NCBI RefSeq assembly: GCF_007565055.1
Contig: NC_044566.1
Span: forward strand, 92,968,297-93,032,296
DNA length: 64,000 bases
Source: Rhinopithecus roxellana
Taxonomy: Eukaryota; Chordata; Mammalia; Primates; Cercopithecidae
Reading direction: 5' to 3'
Each line of letters begins with the position of its first letter. Within the stretch, counting starts at the first letter, position 1. Made by a program: the position numbers and the translations under genes. Under the pieces are notes generated by a model. The model saw only the letters and a list, made by a program, of their open reading frames with translations, made no database searches and was not told the origin of the DNA. Positions 44,877 through 56,332 of the stretch are shown here, piece by piece.

Positions 44877-45269
44877 ATGGAATACTACTCAGTCATAAAA
44901 AAGAATGAATTAATGGCATTCACAGCAACCTGGTTGGGATTGGAGACTATGATTCTAAGTAAAGTAACTCAGGATTGGAAAACCAAACATCGTATGTTCT
45001 CACTCATAAGTGGGAGCTAAGCTATGAGAATGCAAAGGCAGAAGAATTATACAATAAATTTTGAAGACTTGGGGAAAGTATGGGGAGGGGGTGAGGGATA
45101 AAAGACTACAAATTGGGTTCACTGTATACTGCTTGGCGCACCAAAATCTCACAAATCACCACTAAAGAACTTAATCATGTAACCAAACACCACCTGTTCC
45201 CCAAAAACCTATGGAAACAAAAAATTAAAAAAAAAAAAATTATAGATTAAAGGCAAAAATAAATAAATA

Positions 45270-45440
45270 AATTAACCCACCTAAAAAAGAAAGTCATGCT
45301 CACAGTTATTTATTTCAGGATGTTTGTATCAGAAAAGTATGGAAATACATAGAAACAATACAAATATCCTTTAGTAAGGAACTGGTTATACAATTATAAA
45401 GCCACGTGTTGGCATACTGTGCCACTGTAAGCAGAAATTA
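45270..45440 (+). mobile_element. L1M 3' fragment
   Basis: 'gaaagtcatgctcacagttatttatttcaggatg ... gtaaggaactggttatac' resembles an L1M 3' UTR. Confidence 0.5.
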
Positions 45441-45571
45441 GGCCAGGGATGGTCGTGTGGGCCTGTAGACCCAGCCAGGAGTTGGAGGCTGTGCTGTGCC
45501 ATGATTGTGCCTGTGAAGAGGCAATGTACTCTGTCCTGGGAAACACAGCCAGACCAACCCCACTTCAAAAA
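45441..45571 (+). mobile_element. FLAM-A-like Alu monomer
   Basis: Keeps 'gattgtgcctgtgaagaggc', like the 7SL-derived 'cctgtgaatagcc' segment lost from dimeric Alus. About 40 nt missing near 45475. Confidence 0.75.
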
Positions 45572-45574
45572 AGA

Positions 45575-45620
<46 letters not shown>

Positions 45621-45702
45621 GAAAGGAGAGAAGGAAAGAAAGAAAGGAGAGAGAGAGAGAAAGAAAGGAGAAAGAGAGAGAGAAAGAAAGAGAGAGAGAA
45701 AT
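45572..45702 (+). repeat. Purine-only GA/GAAA tract, about 130 bp
   Basis: A run of only A and G: (GA)n, then GGAAGAAAGG-type and GAGAGAAAG units. Grown from the A-tail of the FLAM monomer at 45441. Homopurine mirror-like tracts of this kind can form triplex (H-DNA). Confidence 0.95.
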
Positions 45703-45786
45703 TACAACTATCACTTTATTATCATGAAGTAATCTCCATAGAAGGATAAAAGAATCATGTTTTATTGTTGTTGTTTTGGTTTGGTT

Positions 45787-46109
45787 TAATTTTATTTATT
45801 TATTTATTTATTTATTTATATTTTTTGAGACTGAGTATTGCTCTGTCGCCCAGGCTGGAGTGCACTGGTGCGATCTCGACTCACTGCAAACTCCACCTCC
45901 TGGGTTCACACCCTTCTCCTGCCTCAAGCCTCCCGAGTAGCTGGGACTACAGGCGCCTGCCACCATATCCGGCTAATTTTTTGTATTTTTAGTAGAGACA
46001 GGGTTTCACCATGTTAGCCAAGATGGTCTCGATCTCCTGACCTCGTGATCCACCCGTCTTGGCCTCCCAAAGTGCTAGGATTACAGACGTGAGCCTCCGT
46101 GCACGGCCT
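45787..46109 (-). mobile_element. AluS/Y with (TTTA)n tail
   Basis: Full; flanks TAATTTTATTTATT / TAATTTTATTTTTT. Confidence 0.93.
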
Positions 46110-46319
46110 AATTTTATTTTTTTAACCATGAGATCCCTTTATTGAACATCTTGTTTTGGTCAGTTTCATTGGGTGAATTTTTATAGGAATCTTGATAGGT
46201 CCTCCCCAGTAAATTGCCATAAAGCCTTATTCAAGCCAGTCCAGCTTTCAGAACAAGTAGATTCCTGGAATAAGGAGTAAAGACCGTATTTATAGCTTAA
46301 AGTTTTATATCCCACTTCT

Positions 46320-46612
46320 TTTTTTTTTTTTTTTTTTTTGAAATGAAGTCTCGCTCTTGTCCCCTAGGCTGGAATGCAATGGCATGATCTCGGCTCACTG
46401 CAACTTCCGCCTCCTGGGTTCAAGCGATTTTCCTGCCTCAGTCTCCCGAGTAGCTGGGATTACAGGCCAGTTAATTTTGTATTTTTAGTAGAGATGGGGT
46501 TTCACTATGTTGGTCAGACTGGGCTCAAACCCCTGACCTCAGGTGATCACCCTCCGGTGATCCACCCTCCTTGGCCTCCCAAATTGCTGGGATTACCGGC
46601 TTGAGCCACCCG
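46320..46612 (-). mobile_element. AluS
   Basis: Small deletion near 46465 and a local duplication of 'ggtgatc' at 46541-46562. Confidence 0.93.
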
Positions 46613-46987
46613 CCCTGCAGACTCACCTTTCTTATGCAAACCAACCAACCAAAGCACATATTTGCAACCACTTTAACTTACTCTTGGACACCAAGTGAAC
46701 ATTTCCCCTGCTCTAAATCGGGGCCAGGTGCCAGATGATCAGAGACCAATTCTGTGACCCTGAGCCAACTGAAATGATTTTAAGCTATACAATCCTAAAT
46801 TTGCTCAAATTTGCCTATGCCCTGCCTCGTCCCTTCCTTTCCATAGAAATGACAATAAAAATGACAATAAAAGCTCTGGGCCACACTTCTCTTCTTTGCT
46901 CCTTCTGCCTCCTGACCAATCCTGGTACTTCCCCATGTGTCATGGTGTGGCCCCTTCTCTTCGGGAACTGTATGTAATAAGACTTCT

Positions 46988-47286
46988 TGCAGGGTGTGGT
47001 GGCTCATGCCTGTAATCCCAGCACTTTGGGAGGCCAAGGTGGGGGGATCATGAGGTCAGGAGATCGAGAACGTCTTAGCTAACACAGTGAAACCCTGTCT
47101 CTACTAAACGTACAAAAAATTAGCCAGGGCGTGGTAGCACATGCCTGTAGTCCCAGCTACTTGAGAGGCTGAGGCAGGAGAATCTCTTGAACCCAGAAGG
47201 CAGAGGTTGCAGTGAGCCGAGATCGTGTCACTGCACTCCAGCCTGGGTTGCAGGGTGAGACTCCATCTCAAAAAAAAAAAAAAAAA
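46988..47286 (+). mobile_element. AluY/S
   Basis: Full; shares flanks with the next piece (AGACTTCTTGC / AGCCTTCTTTC). Confidence 0.92.
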
Positions 47287-47503
47287 GGTCAGGAGATAGA
47301 GACCATCCTGGCCAACATGGTGAAGCCCCGTCTCTACTAAAAATACAAAAATTAGCTGGGCCTGGAGGCACATTCCTATGGTCCCAGCTATTCAGGAGGC
47401 TGAGGCAGGAGAATCGCTTGAACCTGGGAGGCAGAGGTTGCAGTGAGCCGAGATTGCGCCACTGCACTCTAGGCTGGAGTTTGAGACTCTGTCTCAAAAA
47501 AAA
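47287..47503 (+). mobile_element. AluS, head missing
   Basis: Starts at 'ggtcaggagatagagacc', directly after the previous tail. Confidence 0.92.
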
Positions 47504-47560
47504 GCCTTCTTTCAATGGCATTGTCCTCTCTGTATCATCACTCAGTCACCTCTATAAATT

Positions 47561-48064
47561 AAAACCCAGGTACAATTAAAACAAACAGTAAATCATAAAA
47601 TATTTTTCAGTAGTTAATTATGGGAGAGGGAAAGAATAAGGTGAGGGTAGCTGGAATAGAAGGTAGACTTCACTGACATAACTTGTTCCAGAGATTTTAC
47701 TTTGTAAGCAAGTACACGTTTTACATAATCATTAAGAAAAATTGAATTTTAAGGGGAAATTTCCCAAAATAAAATCAAAGAGTACTTAATGCATATCCAG
47801 TTGTGGCATAACCACACATAAAAACCATTACAAATGACTTCATAACAGAAAGTGTTCACTGTACATCAATAAAGGGAAATATCCTAAAGATTAAAGATTG
47901 CAAAAAATAAAAGCTTAAACTGATTTCAATAATCATATTATTAGCAGCAGTATTGGTATTATCATTCTGAGACTGCTGTGTGCACATTTTGGAATGAGAA
48001 TGAATAATTTTGTAAGATACCAATTCTATTATTCCTATAATCTTGAATTTAGCTTGTAAATATT
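47561..48064. other. Upstream AT-rich sequence
   Basis: Nothing recognised. Confidence 0.5.
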
Positions 48065-48510
48065 TGTATTAGTCTGCTATATACCTAATTATGTTGCATA
48101 ACAAACCACTCTAAACATCAATGACTTATAACCCTAAGCATTTATTTCTCATTCATATATCTGTGCTTCTGCTTTAAGCTACATTCTACAGGTTGACTGG
48201 CATTTGAACAATTTAGGCTAGGCTCAGCTGGGCTTAGCTCCAGATTGCAGGTTTGATTCAGGTCTACAAGATGTATCTTTCATTATTCTGAAAGCAATAG
48301 GCTACTTGTGGCACGTTCTTCTCATGGCAATGACAGAGGTAGAAGAGGGCAAGCCCATATGCACAAGCACATTACCAACCTTTGCAGCCATATGTGCTAA
48401 TATACCATTGGTCAAAGCAAGTCACATGTTCAAGCCCTAAGTCAATGGTTGTCATGATGAGATGAAAAAGTCTCAGGGCAAAGCCTAATGTCAATAGGAA
48501 GGGGTGGTAT
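48065..48510. mobile_element. Old LTR- or transposon-like repeat, not assigned
   Basis: 'tgtattagtctgctatat ... cataacaaaccactctaaa ... ggtcaaagcaagtcacatg' has the look of an old interspersed repeat. Confidence 0.4.
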
Positions 48511-48552
48511 ACTATTTTCAGGGAGGTGATGGGGATGGAGGATTATTTTCTT

Positions 48553-48850
48553 TTCTTTTTTTTTTTTTGAGACGGAGTTTCGCTCTTGTTCCCCAGGCTG
48601 GAGCGTAATGGCGTTATCTCGGCTCACTGCAACCTCTGCCTTCTGGGTTTAAGAGATTCTCCTGCCTCAGCTTCCCGAGTAGCTAGGACTACAGGCATGC
48701 GCCACCACACCTGGCTAATTTTTTGTATTTTTAGTAGAGGCGGGGTTTTTCCATGTTGGTCAGGCTGGCCTCAAACTCCCGACCTCAGGTGATCTGCCTG
48801 CCTCGGCCTCCGAAAGTGCTGGGATTACAAGCATGAGCCACCACACCAGA
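48553..48850 (-). mobile_element. AluS
   Basis: Full; flanks ATTTTCTT. Confidence 0.94.
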
Positions 48851-49086
48851 ATTTTCTTAAAAAAAACCATAATACCAATATGAACTTGTAATATATTTTA
48901 TTTTTAAAAAATCCTTTTCTCTGTCCACCTAAAGTGTCTAGAATCAAAAATATCTCAGTAGCTATAAGTACTCCTGGCACCTGAAGGAGTTCAGAATATC
49001 CCACTGCAAAATATGCCATGCTGGCATGTTGACTGTTTTGAGTTAAAAACAATAAACAGCAGACACAAGGACATTCTGATCTCCTT

Positions 49087-49384
49087 TTTTTTTTTTTTTT
49101 TTTGAGATGGAGTCTCACTCTGTCACCTAGGATGGAGTACAGTGTCACAATCTTGGCTCATTGCAACCTCCACCTCCCAGGTTCAGGCAATTCTCCTGCC
49201 TCAGCCTCCCAAGTAGCTAGGATTACAGGTGTGTACCACCACACTCAGCTCATTTTTTGTATTTTTAGTAGAGACGGGGTTTCACAATGTTGACCAGGCT
49301 GGTCTGAACTCCTGAGTTCAAGTGATCCACCTGCCTTGGCCTCCCAAAGTGCTGGGATTATAGGCGTGAGCCACTGCACCGGGC
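49087..49384 (-). mobile_element. AluS
   Basis: Full; duplication CTGATCTCCTT / CTGATCTCCCTT. Confidence 0.94.
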
Positions 49385-49420
49385 CTGATCTCCCTTCTTT
49401 TTCTTAAAAACAAGAGATGA

Positions 49421-49724
49421 GGCCGGGCGCGGTGGCTCAAGCCTGTAATCCCAGCACTCTGGGAGGCCGAGACGGGCGGATCACAAGGTCAGGAGATCGA
49501 GACCATCCTGGCTAACCCGGTGAAACCCCGTCTCTACTAAAAAAATATAAAAAACTAGCCGGGCGAGGTGGCGGGTGCCTGTAGTCCCAGCTACTCGGGA
49601 GGCGGAGGCAGGAGAATGGCGTAAACCCGGGAGGCGGAGCTTGCAGTGAGCTGAGATCCGGCCACTGCACTCCAGCCTGGGCGACAGAGCGAAACTCCGT
49701 CTCAAAAAAAAAAAAAAAAAAAAA
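49421..49724 (+). mobile_element. AluY, Old World monkey type
   Basis: Young copy; exact 15-bp duplication AAAAACAAGAGATGA (49406-49420, 49725-49739). Confidence 0.97.
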
Positions 49725-49739
49725 AAAAACAAGAGATGA

Positions 49740-50333
49740 AATTACCATGTGAGAGCTGCTCTCCCTATACTGGGAGAAAAGAAGCATTCTTATCATCAAG
49801 GATGGGAGGTTGAGACTGAGAAAATCCTGTACAAACAGATGTTATTAAAATAATTGTTATCTTCCTTTAGCCTCCACATACATTTTCATTACTTTTCCAC
49901 AATTGTTTAATGTTGTATTAAATTATTTAGGTTTTATCAGTTCTTTCGGTTTAACATCCTTATGAGGGCTCCTCTGTCACAGAAAACTTACAGTAAATAA
50001 ATTTGTATGTTTCTGTTTTGTTAGTCTATCTAATGCCAAATTAATTATCAGGCCCTGACGAGAGACCCCAAAAGAGCAGAGGTAATGTTTTACCTCCCCT
50101 ACGCACCCATTATTGTCTCTAAATATCGTTTCCAATTAAAAGGAATCAGAGAGCTTTGAGGAAATGGCTGAATCCAGGTCTGGGGCAGAAAAAGTGAAAA
50201 ATGAATTTGGAAAATTTTATCCCATCAGATAGCAAGTAAGCTATCAGAGATTACTAGGAATGTGTCAAAAGGATTTAGGAACCAACCTGAAGAGGCACTC
50301 ACTGGCCAAATATGGAACAATTTGAATATCAAT
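49740..50333. other. Upstream sequence, possibly old L1
   Basis: No gene. The right part may belong to the L1M at 50645. Confidence 0.45.
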
Positions 50334-50347
50334 AAGAATAAAAACTG

Positions 50348-50644
50348 TGGCCAGGCGCGGTGGCTCACACCTGTAATCCCAGCACTTTGGGAGGCTGAGG
50401 TGGGTGGATCACCTGAGGTTGGGAGTTCGAGACCAGCCTGACTAACATGGAGAAACCTCGTCTCTACTAAAAATAAAAATTAGCTGGGTGTGGTGGCTCA
50501 TGCCTGTAATCCCAGTTACTTGGGAGGCTGAGGTGGGAGAAGCATTTGAACCTGGGAGGTAGAGGCTGTGGTGAGCTGAGACTGCGCCATTACACTCCAG
50601 CCTGGGCAACAAGAGCTCAACTCCGTCTCAAACAAACAAACAAA
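50348..50644 (+). mobile_element. AluS
   Basis: Duplication AAGAATAAAAACTG / AAGAATAATAACTG (50334-50347, 50645-50658). Confidence 0.95.
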
Positions 50645-51180
50645 AAGAATAATAACTGCAATGGATTGAAGCATATTAATGATATTTAAATACATTAAAT
50701 AATGAGACTTTAAATATTGGTCATTGTTGGAGGATGCTAGGGAACCAACTCATCCTTTTGAAAACTGGTAAATAAAGGGAAATAAGCATATATCCTGTCT
50801 TTCCTGTATGTACTCTATCATTAGTAAACAAATATTAGAGAATAGGAAGTTTCTCTTTATATATATTCCAGCTAACACGTGAAGATGGAATAATTGAATT
50901 TGATATCATCATTTTTCAAACGGTAATGATTAAATATCATTTATGACTCCTAACATCACAAAGAAAGAGATAACCAAATATCATGGGCCTCCTGATAGAA
51001 GAATACAACACTGCCTATGAAGTAGTCGTCCCCCCAAACCCCCCGAAAATTTGAACCTGAATCTCATCAAGCCTCTAGATCCAATATGCCAGAAATGTGG
51101 AGGAGAGAAACATTAAATGACATCATATGAAGGCAATAGCAAAATCCAAATAATGGAAAACTACAGGAGGAACAACTGAT
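50645..51180 (+). mobile_element. L1M 3' UTR fragment
   Basis: 'actgcctatgaagtagtcg ... gaatttgaacctgaatctc'-like text ('tttgaacctgaatctcatcaagcc') is known from old L1 3' ends. Confidence 0.6.
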
Positions 51181-51221
51181 TTTCTTTAATACATAAATTG
51201 CAAGAATAAAACAAAGATAGA

Positions 51222-51511
51222 GGCTGGGCGCGGTGGCTCACACCTGTAATCCCAGCACTTTGGGAGGCCAAGGCGGGCAGATCATGAGGTCAGGAGTTCA
51301 AGACCAGCCTGACCAACATGGTGAAATCCCATCTCTCCTAAAAATACAAAAATTAGCTGGGCGTGGTGGTGCTTGCCTGTAATCCCAGCTACTCAGGAGA
51401 CCGAAGCAGGAGAATTGCTTGAACCCGGGAGGCAGAGGTTGCAGTGAGCCGAGATCGAGCCATTGCACTCTAGCTTAGGGGACAGCAAAACTCCATCTCA
51501 AAAAAAAAAAG
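51222..51511 (+). mobile_element. AluS
   Basis: Full. Confidence 0.94.
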
Positions 51512-51638
51512 AGAACTGACAATACAAATGTTGGAGAGGATGTGGAGCAATGAGAACACTCACATATTGCTGATGCGAGTGTAAAATAGTACAATCATTT
51601 TGAAAGCTCTTCGCTAGCTTCTTAAAAAGTTGAATATA

Positions 51639-51936
51639 GGCCGGGCACGGTGGCTCAAGCCTATAATCCCAGCACTTTGGGAGGCCAAGAGGCCAAGGCG
51701 GGTGGATCATGAGGTCAGGAGATCAAGACCATCCTGGCTAATATGGTGAAACTCCATCTCTACTAAAAATACAAAAAATTAGCCAGGTGTGGTGGCGGGC
51801 ACCTGTAGTCCCAGCAATTCGAGAGGCTAAGGCAGGAGAATGGCGTGAACCCAGGAGGCAGGGCTTGCAGTGAGCTGAGGTCAGCGCCACTGCACTACAG
51901 CCTGGGAGACAGAGCAAGACTCTGCCAGAAAAAAAA
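51639..51936 (+). mobile_element. AluY in L1M
   Basis: Exact 15-bp duplication AAAAAGTTGAATATA (51624-51638, 51937-51951). Confidence 0.96.
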
Positions 51937-51963
51937 AAAAAGTTGAATATAAATCAGGCAAAG

Positions 51964-52277
51964 TGACCAGGCACGGTGGCTCATGCTTATAACCCCAGCA
52001 CTTTGGGAGGCCAAGGCACACAGATCACTTGAGGTCAGGAGTTTGAGACCAGCCTGGCCAACGTGGCGAAAACCGCCTCTACTAGAAATACAAAAATTAG
52101 CCGGGTGTGGTGGCATGTGCCTGTAATCCTAGCTACTCAGGAGGCAGAGGTAGGAGAATCGCTTGAACCTGGGAGGCGGAGGTTGCAGTGAGCTGAGATT
52201 GCACCTCTGCACTCCAGTCTGGGTGACAGAGCCAGACTCTGTCTCAAAAAATAAAAATAAATTTAAAAATAAATAAA
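51964..52277 (+). mobile_element. AluS
   Basis: Full with a long A/T-rich tail. Confidence 0.93.
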
Positions 52278-52445
52278 TTAGGCATGGTGGCTCCCTCGCA
52301 CCTGTAATCCCAGCTACTTGAGAGGCTGAGAGGGAAGGATCACTTGAGCCCAGGAATTCCAGGCTGCAGTGAGCCATGATCATATCACAGCACTTCACTC
52401 TGGGCAAGAGAGCAAGACCCCATCTCTAAAAAAAAAAAAAAGAAA
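52278..52445 (+). mobile_element. FLAM/AluJ-like monomer
   Basis: Single arm: head, 'cccagctacttgagagg', 'gagcaagaccccatctc', poly(A). Confidence 0.85.
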
Positions 52446-52758
52446 AGTTGACTATACATGTACCCTATGACCCAGCAAATCCACCTCTAGGTGTTTATCC
52501 AACAGAAATAAAAACAAGAATGTTCTAGGCATCTGTATTAAAAAAACTGGGAAAACCCAGCTATAGAAATTACATTACTGGTTGCTTATGGAAGGACTGA
52601 CTGGGAAGAGGCATGAGGGAACTTTGTGGCCCGATAGAAATGTTCTATATATGGAAATGTATTCATCAAGACTAAGTGACAAAAAAACAAAACCAAAAAC
52701 ACCACCTGATGCAATAGTGTACTTGAGATCTGAGCATTTCACTCCATGTTAAATACAT

Positions 52759-53045
52759 CTTTTTTTTTTTTTTTTGAGACCAAGTCTCACTCTGTCACCC
52801 AGGCTGGAGTGCAGTGGCTCAATTCTGGCTGACTGCAACCTCTGCCTCCGAGTTCAAGCGATTCTCCTGCCTTGGCCTCCCTAGTAGCTGGGATTACAGG
52901 TGTGTGCCACCACACCCAGCTAATTTTGTGTATTTAGTAGAGATGGGGTTTCACCATGTTAGTCAGGCTGATATTGAACTCCTGACCTCTGGTGATCCAC
53001 CCTCCTCAGCCTCCCAAAGTGCTGGTGTGAGCCACTGTGCCCAGC
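52759..53045 (-). mobile_element. AluS
   Basis: Near full. Confidence 0.94.
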
Positions 53046-53080
53046 CATCTCAGTCTTTTAAAAGGTGTTCACACATGTGC

Positions 53081-53102
53081 ACACACACACATACACACAC
53101 AC
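53081..53102 (+). repeat. Short (CA)n microsatellite
   Basis: Imperfect CA run interrupted by one TA, just right of the minus-strand Alu at 52759-53045. Confidence 0.85.
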
Positions 53103-53104
53103 AT

Positions 53105-53289
53105 TAAAAAAGAGACTCAGAAGACAATCATACTGTGTAGACTTTCCCTGGATCCTGATTGAAACATTCCGATTTTTTAAATTTATCACATTTATGAGAC
53201 AATTGGAAATTTGAACAGTGATTGGAATTTGATAACATTAAGGAGTTACCATTATTTTAGCTATGATAACTGTATTGAGGTGATTATAT
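53105..53289 (+). mobile_element. L1M 3'-end fragment
   Basis: 'ccctggatcctgattgaaac ... tgagacaattggaaatttgaac ... gataactgtattgaggt'. Target site of the ADIPOR1 retroposition. Confidence 0.6.
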
Positions 53290-53303
53290 AAAATAAAGGC
53301 TTT
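53290..53303 (+). repeat. Left target-site duplication of the ADIPOR1 pseudogene
   Basis: AAAATAAAGGCTTT, repeated exactly at 57071-57084. Confidence 0.9.
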
Positions 53304-54659
53304 GCAGGAAGGACAATGAAGATCCAGAGCCACAGGCTGCCCCTGTGCAGCAGGAAGTAGCAAGAGACCAGTGCCCCAGCAGAGCCTGCCTGTCTGGCTC
53401 ATCTACCATTACAGAGACATCTCTGTCCATGGGGCTGAGATACCCTAACCTTTCCCCACGCTAAAGCTGCAGGGTATTGAGGTACTGGCCAGATGTCTTC
53501 CCACAAAGGATCTGTGGTGGCATGGGGCAATGGGGCTCCTGCCAGTAACAGGGAAACTGACATGGTGGAACTAGCTGAACTGGGACCCCTACTACAAGAG
53601 AAGGATGGATGGGTTATCACCAACCCAACCAAAGCTGAAGAAGTGCAAACATGTCCAGTGCCTCAGGAAAAGGAGGAGAAGGCGAAGCTACTGATGCACT
53701 GTACTTCCACTATGCCACGGAGGAGATGGAGGAGTTTCTGTACAAGGTCTGGGAGGGACACTGGAGGGCCATCCCATATGATGTCGTCCCTGACTGACTG
53801 AAGGACAATGACTACCTGCTACATGGCCATAGACCATCCATGCCTTCCTTTTGGGCTTGCTTCAAGAGCATCTTCCACATCCATGTGAAAACGGGCATCA
53901 TCTGGACCCATCTGCTTGGTTTCATGCTGTTTCTCTTTTGGGGATCTTGACCATGCTCAGACCAAATATGTACTTCACAGACCCTCTACAGGAGAAAGTG
54001 GTCTGGGGACGTCCTTTGTGGGTGTAGTGCTCTGCCTCAGCTCCTCCTGGCTATTCCATACTGTCCATTGTCATTCAGAGAAAGTCTCTTAGACTTTTTC
54101 CAAACTGAACTACTCAGCAATTGCTCTACTGATTACGGGGAGCTCTGTCCCCTGCTCTGTTACTCCTTCCACTGTTCCCTACAGTCAAGCTTATCTGCCT
54201 CTTCTTTGTCTGTGTTCTGGGCATTTCTGCCATCACGGTGGCACAGTGGGACCGGTTTCCACTCCTAAGCACCAGCAGACACAGCAGGAGCATTCCTGAG
54301 ATTTGACTTGAGTGTTATTGTGCCTGTCATGCATTTTCCTATCACTGAAGCTTTGTCAGGGCCAGCGCCATGGGCTGGATGGGCTGGTCCTTCCTCACAG
54401 CTGTGATGTACAGCTGGCCTTTATGATGCTCGAATTCCTGAATGCTTCTTTCCTGGAAAATCTGACATATGGTTCCAGTCTCATCAGATTCCCCATGTCC
54501 TGGTGGTGGCAGCATCCTTTGTCCACTTCTCCGGGGTCTCCAACCTTCAGGAATTCCATTATGGCCTAGAAAGTGGCTGTACTGATGACTTCCTTCTCTG
54601 AGCTTTCCCACCTGAGGGGTGGAGGAGGAATTTCTCAAGTGCTTTTAAAAATAACTTCC

Positions 54660-54831
54660 GGCAGGCACAGTGGCTCACGCCTGTAATCCCAGTTCTTTGG
54701 GAGGCCAAAGTGAGAGGGTGCTTGAGCACAGGAGTTTGAGGCTACAGTGAGCTATGATCATGTCACCGCAGTCCAGCTTGGACAACAGAGACCCTGTCTC
54801 TGTAAAAAAATAAAATTCAAAATGAAAATAC
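54660..54831 (+). mobile_element. AluJ, internally deleted, in the ADIPOR1 pseudogene 3' UTR
   Basis: About 155 nt plus tail; ADIPOR1-derived sequence resumes at 'cttcactgaagtaagg'. Confidence 0.88.
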
Positions 54832-55152
54832 CTTCTTCACTGAAGTAAGGGGAAAGAGTCTGAGTTGTCTGGAGGAAACCTCTTAGAGAATTCAACATCA
54901 ACCAACTTTCAGCCCCCTTCTACATTCACTAGGCACTGAACTTTCCATTTCCACTCCCCTAGCTCGGGAGGGGAATGGTCAAACCTAGCCATCTCTTCCC
55001 TCAACAGTCTTCCCCCTCAACAAGGCAACCATGGGCCCTCACAGAGACAGTACTTTGAAACTCATGTTGAGATTTTACCCTCTCCTCCAACCATTTTTGG
55101 AAAAAATTATGAAATTATGGACTGCAACTTTTTCAATTTTGTCTCTCTCTCT

Positions 55153-55437
55153 CTTTTTTTTTTTTTTTTTTTTTGAGACAGAGTCTTGTTCTGTCGCCCA
55201 GGCTGGATTGCAGTGGTGCAATCTCAGCTCACTGAAAGCTCTGCCTCCCGGGTTCATGCCATTCTCCTTCCTCAGCCTCAGGCGACTGCCACCACACCCG
55301 GCTAATTTTTTGTATTTTTAGTAGAAACGGGGTTTCACTGTGTTAGCCAGGATGGTCTCTATCTCCTGACCTCATAATCCACCCACCTTAGCCTCCCAAA
55401 GAGCTGGGATTACAGGTGTGAGCCAACACGCCTGGCC
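55153..55437 (-). mobile_element. AluY/S in the pseudogene
   Basis: Small deletion near 55280. Confidence 0.93.
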
Positions 55438-55722
55438 TCTTTTTTTTTTTTTTTTTTGAGACAGAGTTTTGCTCTTGTTGCCCAGGCTGGCGTGCACTGC
55501 AGCCTCCGCCTCCCGGGTTCAAGCAATTCTCCTGCCTCAGCCTCCCGAGTAGCTGGGATTACAGGCACCCATCATCATGCCCAGTTAACTTTTTGTATTT
55601 CTAGTAGAGACAGGGTTTCATCATTTTGACTAGGCTGGTCTTGAATTCCTGACCTTAGGTGATCTGCCTGTCTCGGCCTTCCAAAGGGCTGGGATTACAG
55701 GTGTGAGCCACCGTGCCTGGCC
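55438..55722 (-). mobile_element. AluS in the pseudogene
   Basis: Directly joined to the Alus on both sides. Confidence 0.93.
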
Positions 55723-55853
55723 TAATCTTTGTATTATTAGTAGAGATGGGTTTTACCATGTTGGTCAGGCTGGTCTTGAACTCCTGACCTCGTGATCTGC
55801 CCATCTTGGCCTCCCAAACTGCTGGGATTTCAGGTGTGAGCCACCACACCCAG
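55723..55853 (-). mobile_element. Alu left-arm piece in the pseudogene
   Basis: Linker plus left arm and head only. The rest may have been replaced by recombination with its neighbour. Confidence 0.88.
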
Positions 55854-55936
55854 CTCAAAATTCTGTCTTTTTACTGGAAGGGAATGATCCCTCCCTTACC
55901 CACATCCTTACTTTGTATCCTGGCTTATAACAGGCC

Positions 55937-55940
<4 letters not shown>

Positions 55941-55968
<28 letters not shown>

Positions 55969-56271
55969 GAGATGGGGTCTCGCTCTGTCTTCCAGGCTAG
56001 AGTGCAGTGGCATGATCTTGACTCACTGCAACCTTCATTTCCAGGGTTCAAGCGACTCTCCTGCCTCAGCCTCCCAAGTAACTGGGATTACAGGCACCTG
56101 CTCCCACCACACCAGGTTAATTTTTGTAATTTTAGTAGAGGCAGCATTTCACCATATTGGCCAGGCTGGTCTCAAACTCCTGACTTCAAGTGATCTGCCC
56201 GCCTCAGCCTCCCAAAGTGCTGGGATTACAGGCATGAGGCACTGCGCCCAGCCTGAGCCACCATGCCTGGC
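55941..56271 (-). mobile_element. AluS in the pseudogene
   Basis: CAGGCCATC on both sides (55931, 56272). The head end carries a short extra 'gagccaccatgcctggcc'. Confidence 0.93.
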
Positions 56272-56293
56272 CAGGCCATCCATTTTTGTAGCG

Positions 56294-56294
<1 letters not shown>

Positions 56295-56332
<38 letters not shown>

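Larger units (their letters stand above)
42456..45236 (+). mobile_element. L1PB-like LINE-1, 5'-truncated, carrying a younger L1 and three Alus
   Basis: ORF2 3' part at 42456-42947, 43684-43951, 44277-44691 and 3' UTR to 'cccaaaaacctatggaaac' and a poly(A) at 45236. ORF2 is broken; about 131 residues remain open at 42554-42946. The gaps hold an L1PA-like 3' end, an AluS, an AluY and a truncated Alu. Confidence 0.85.
46625..47560 (+). mobile_element. ERV LTR-like sequence split by an Alu pair, family not assigned
   Basis: 'gggccaggtgccagatgatc ... gaccctgagccaactg ... caataaaagctctggg', then after the Alus 'caatggcattgtcctctctg ... cacctctataaattaaaac'. Includes a tandem 'aatgacaataaa'. Confidence 0.5.
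51512..52740 (+). mobile_element. L1M ORF2/3' fragments split by three Alus
   Basis: Pieces 51512-51638, 51937-51963 and 52446-52740: 'ttggagaggatgtggagcaatgag', 'tgacccagcaaatccacctc', 'ttgcttatggaaggactg'. Confidence 0.75.

Noticed and set aside
45449..45749. Arg/Glu-rich open frames
   Set aside because: Translation of the purine microsatellite.
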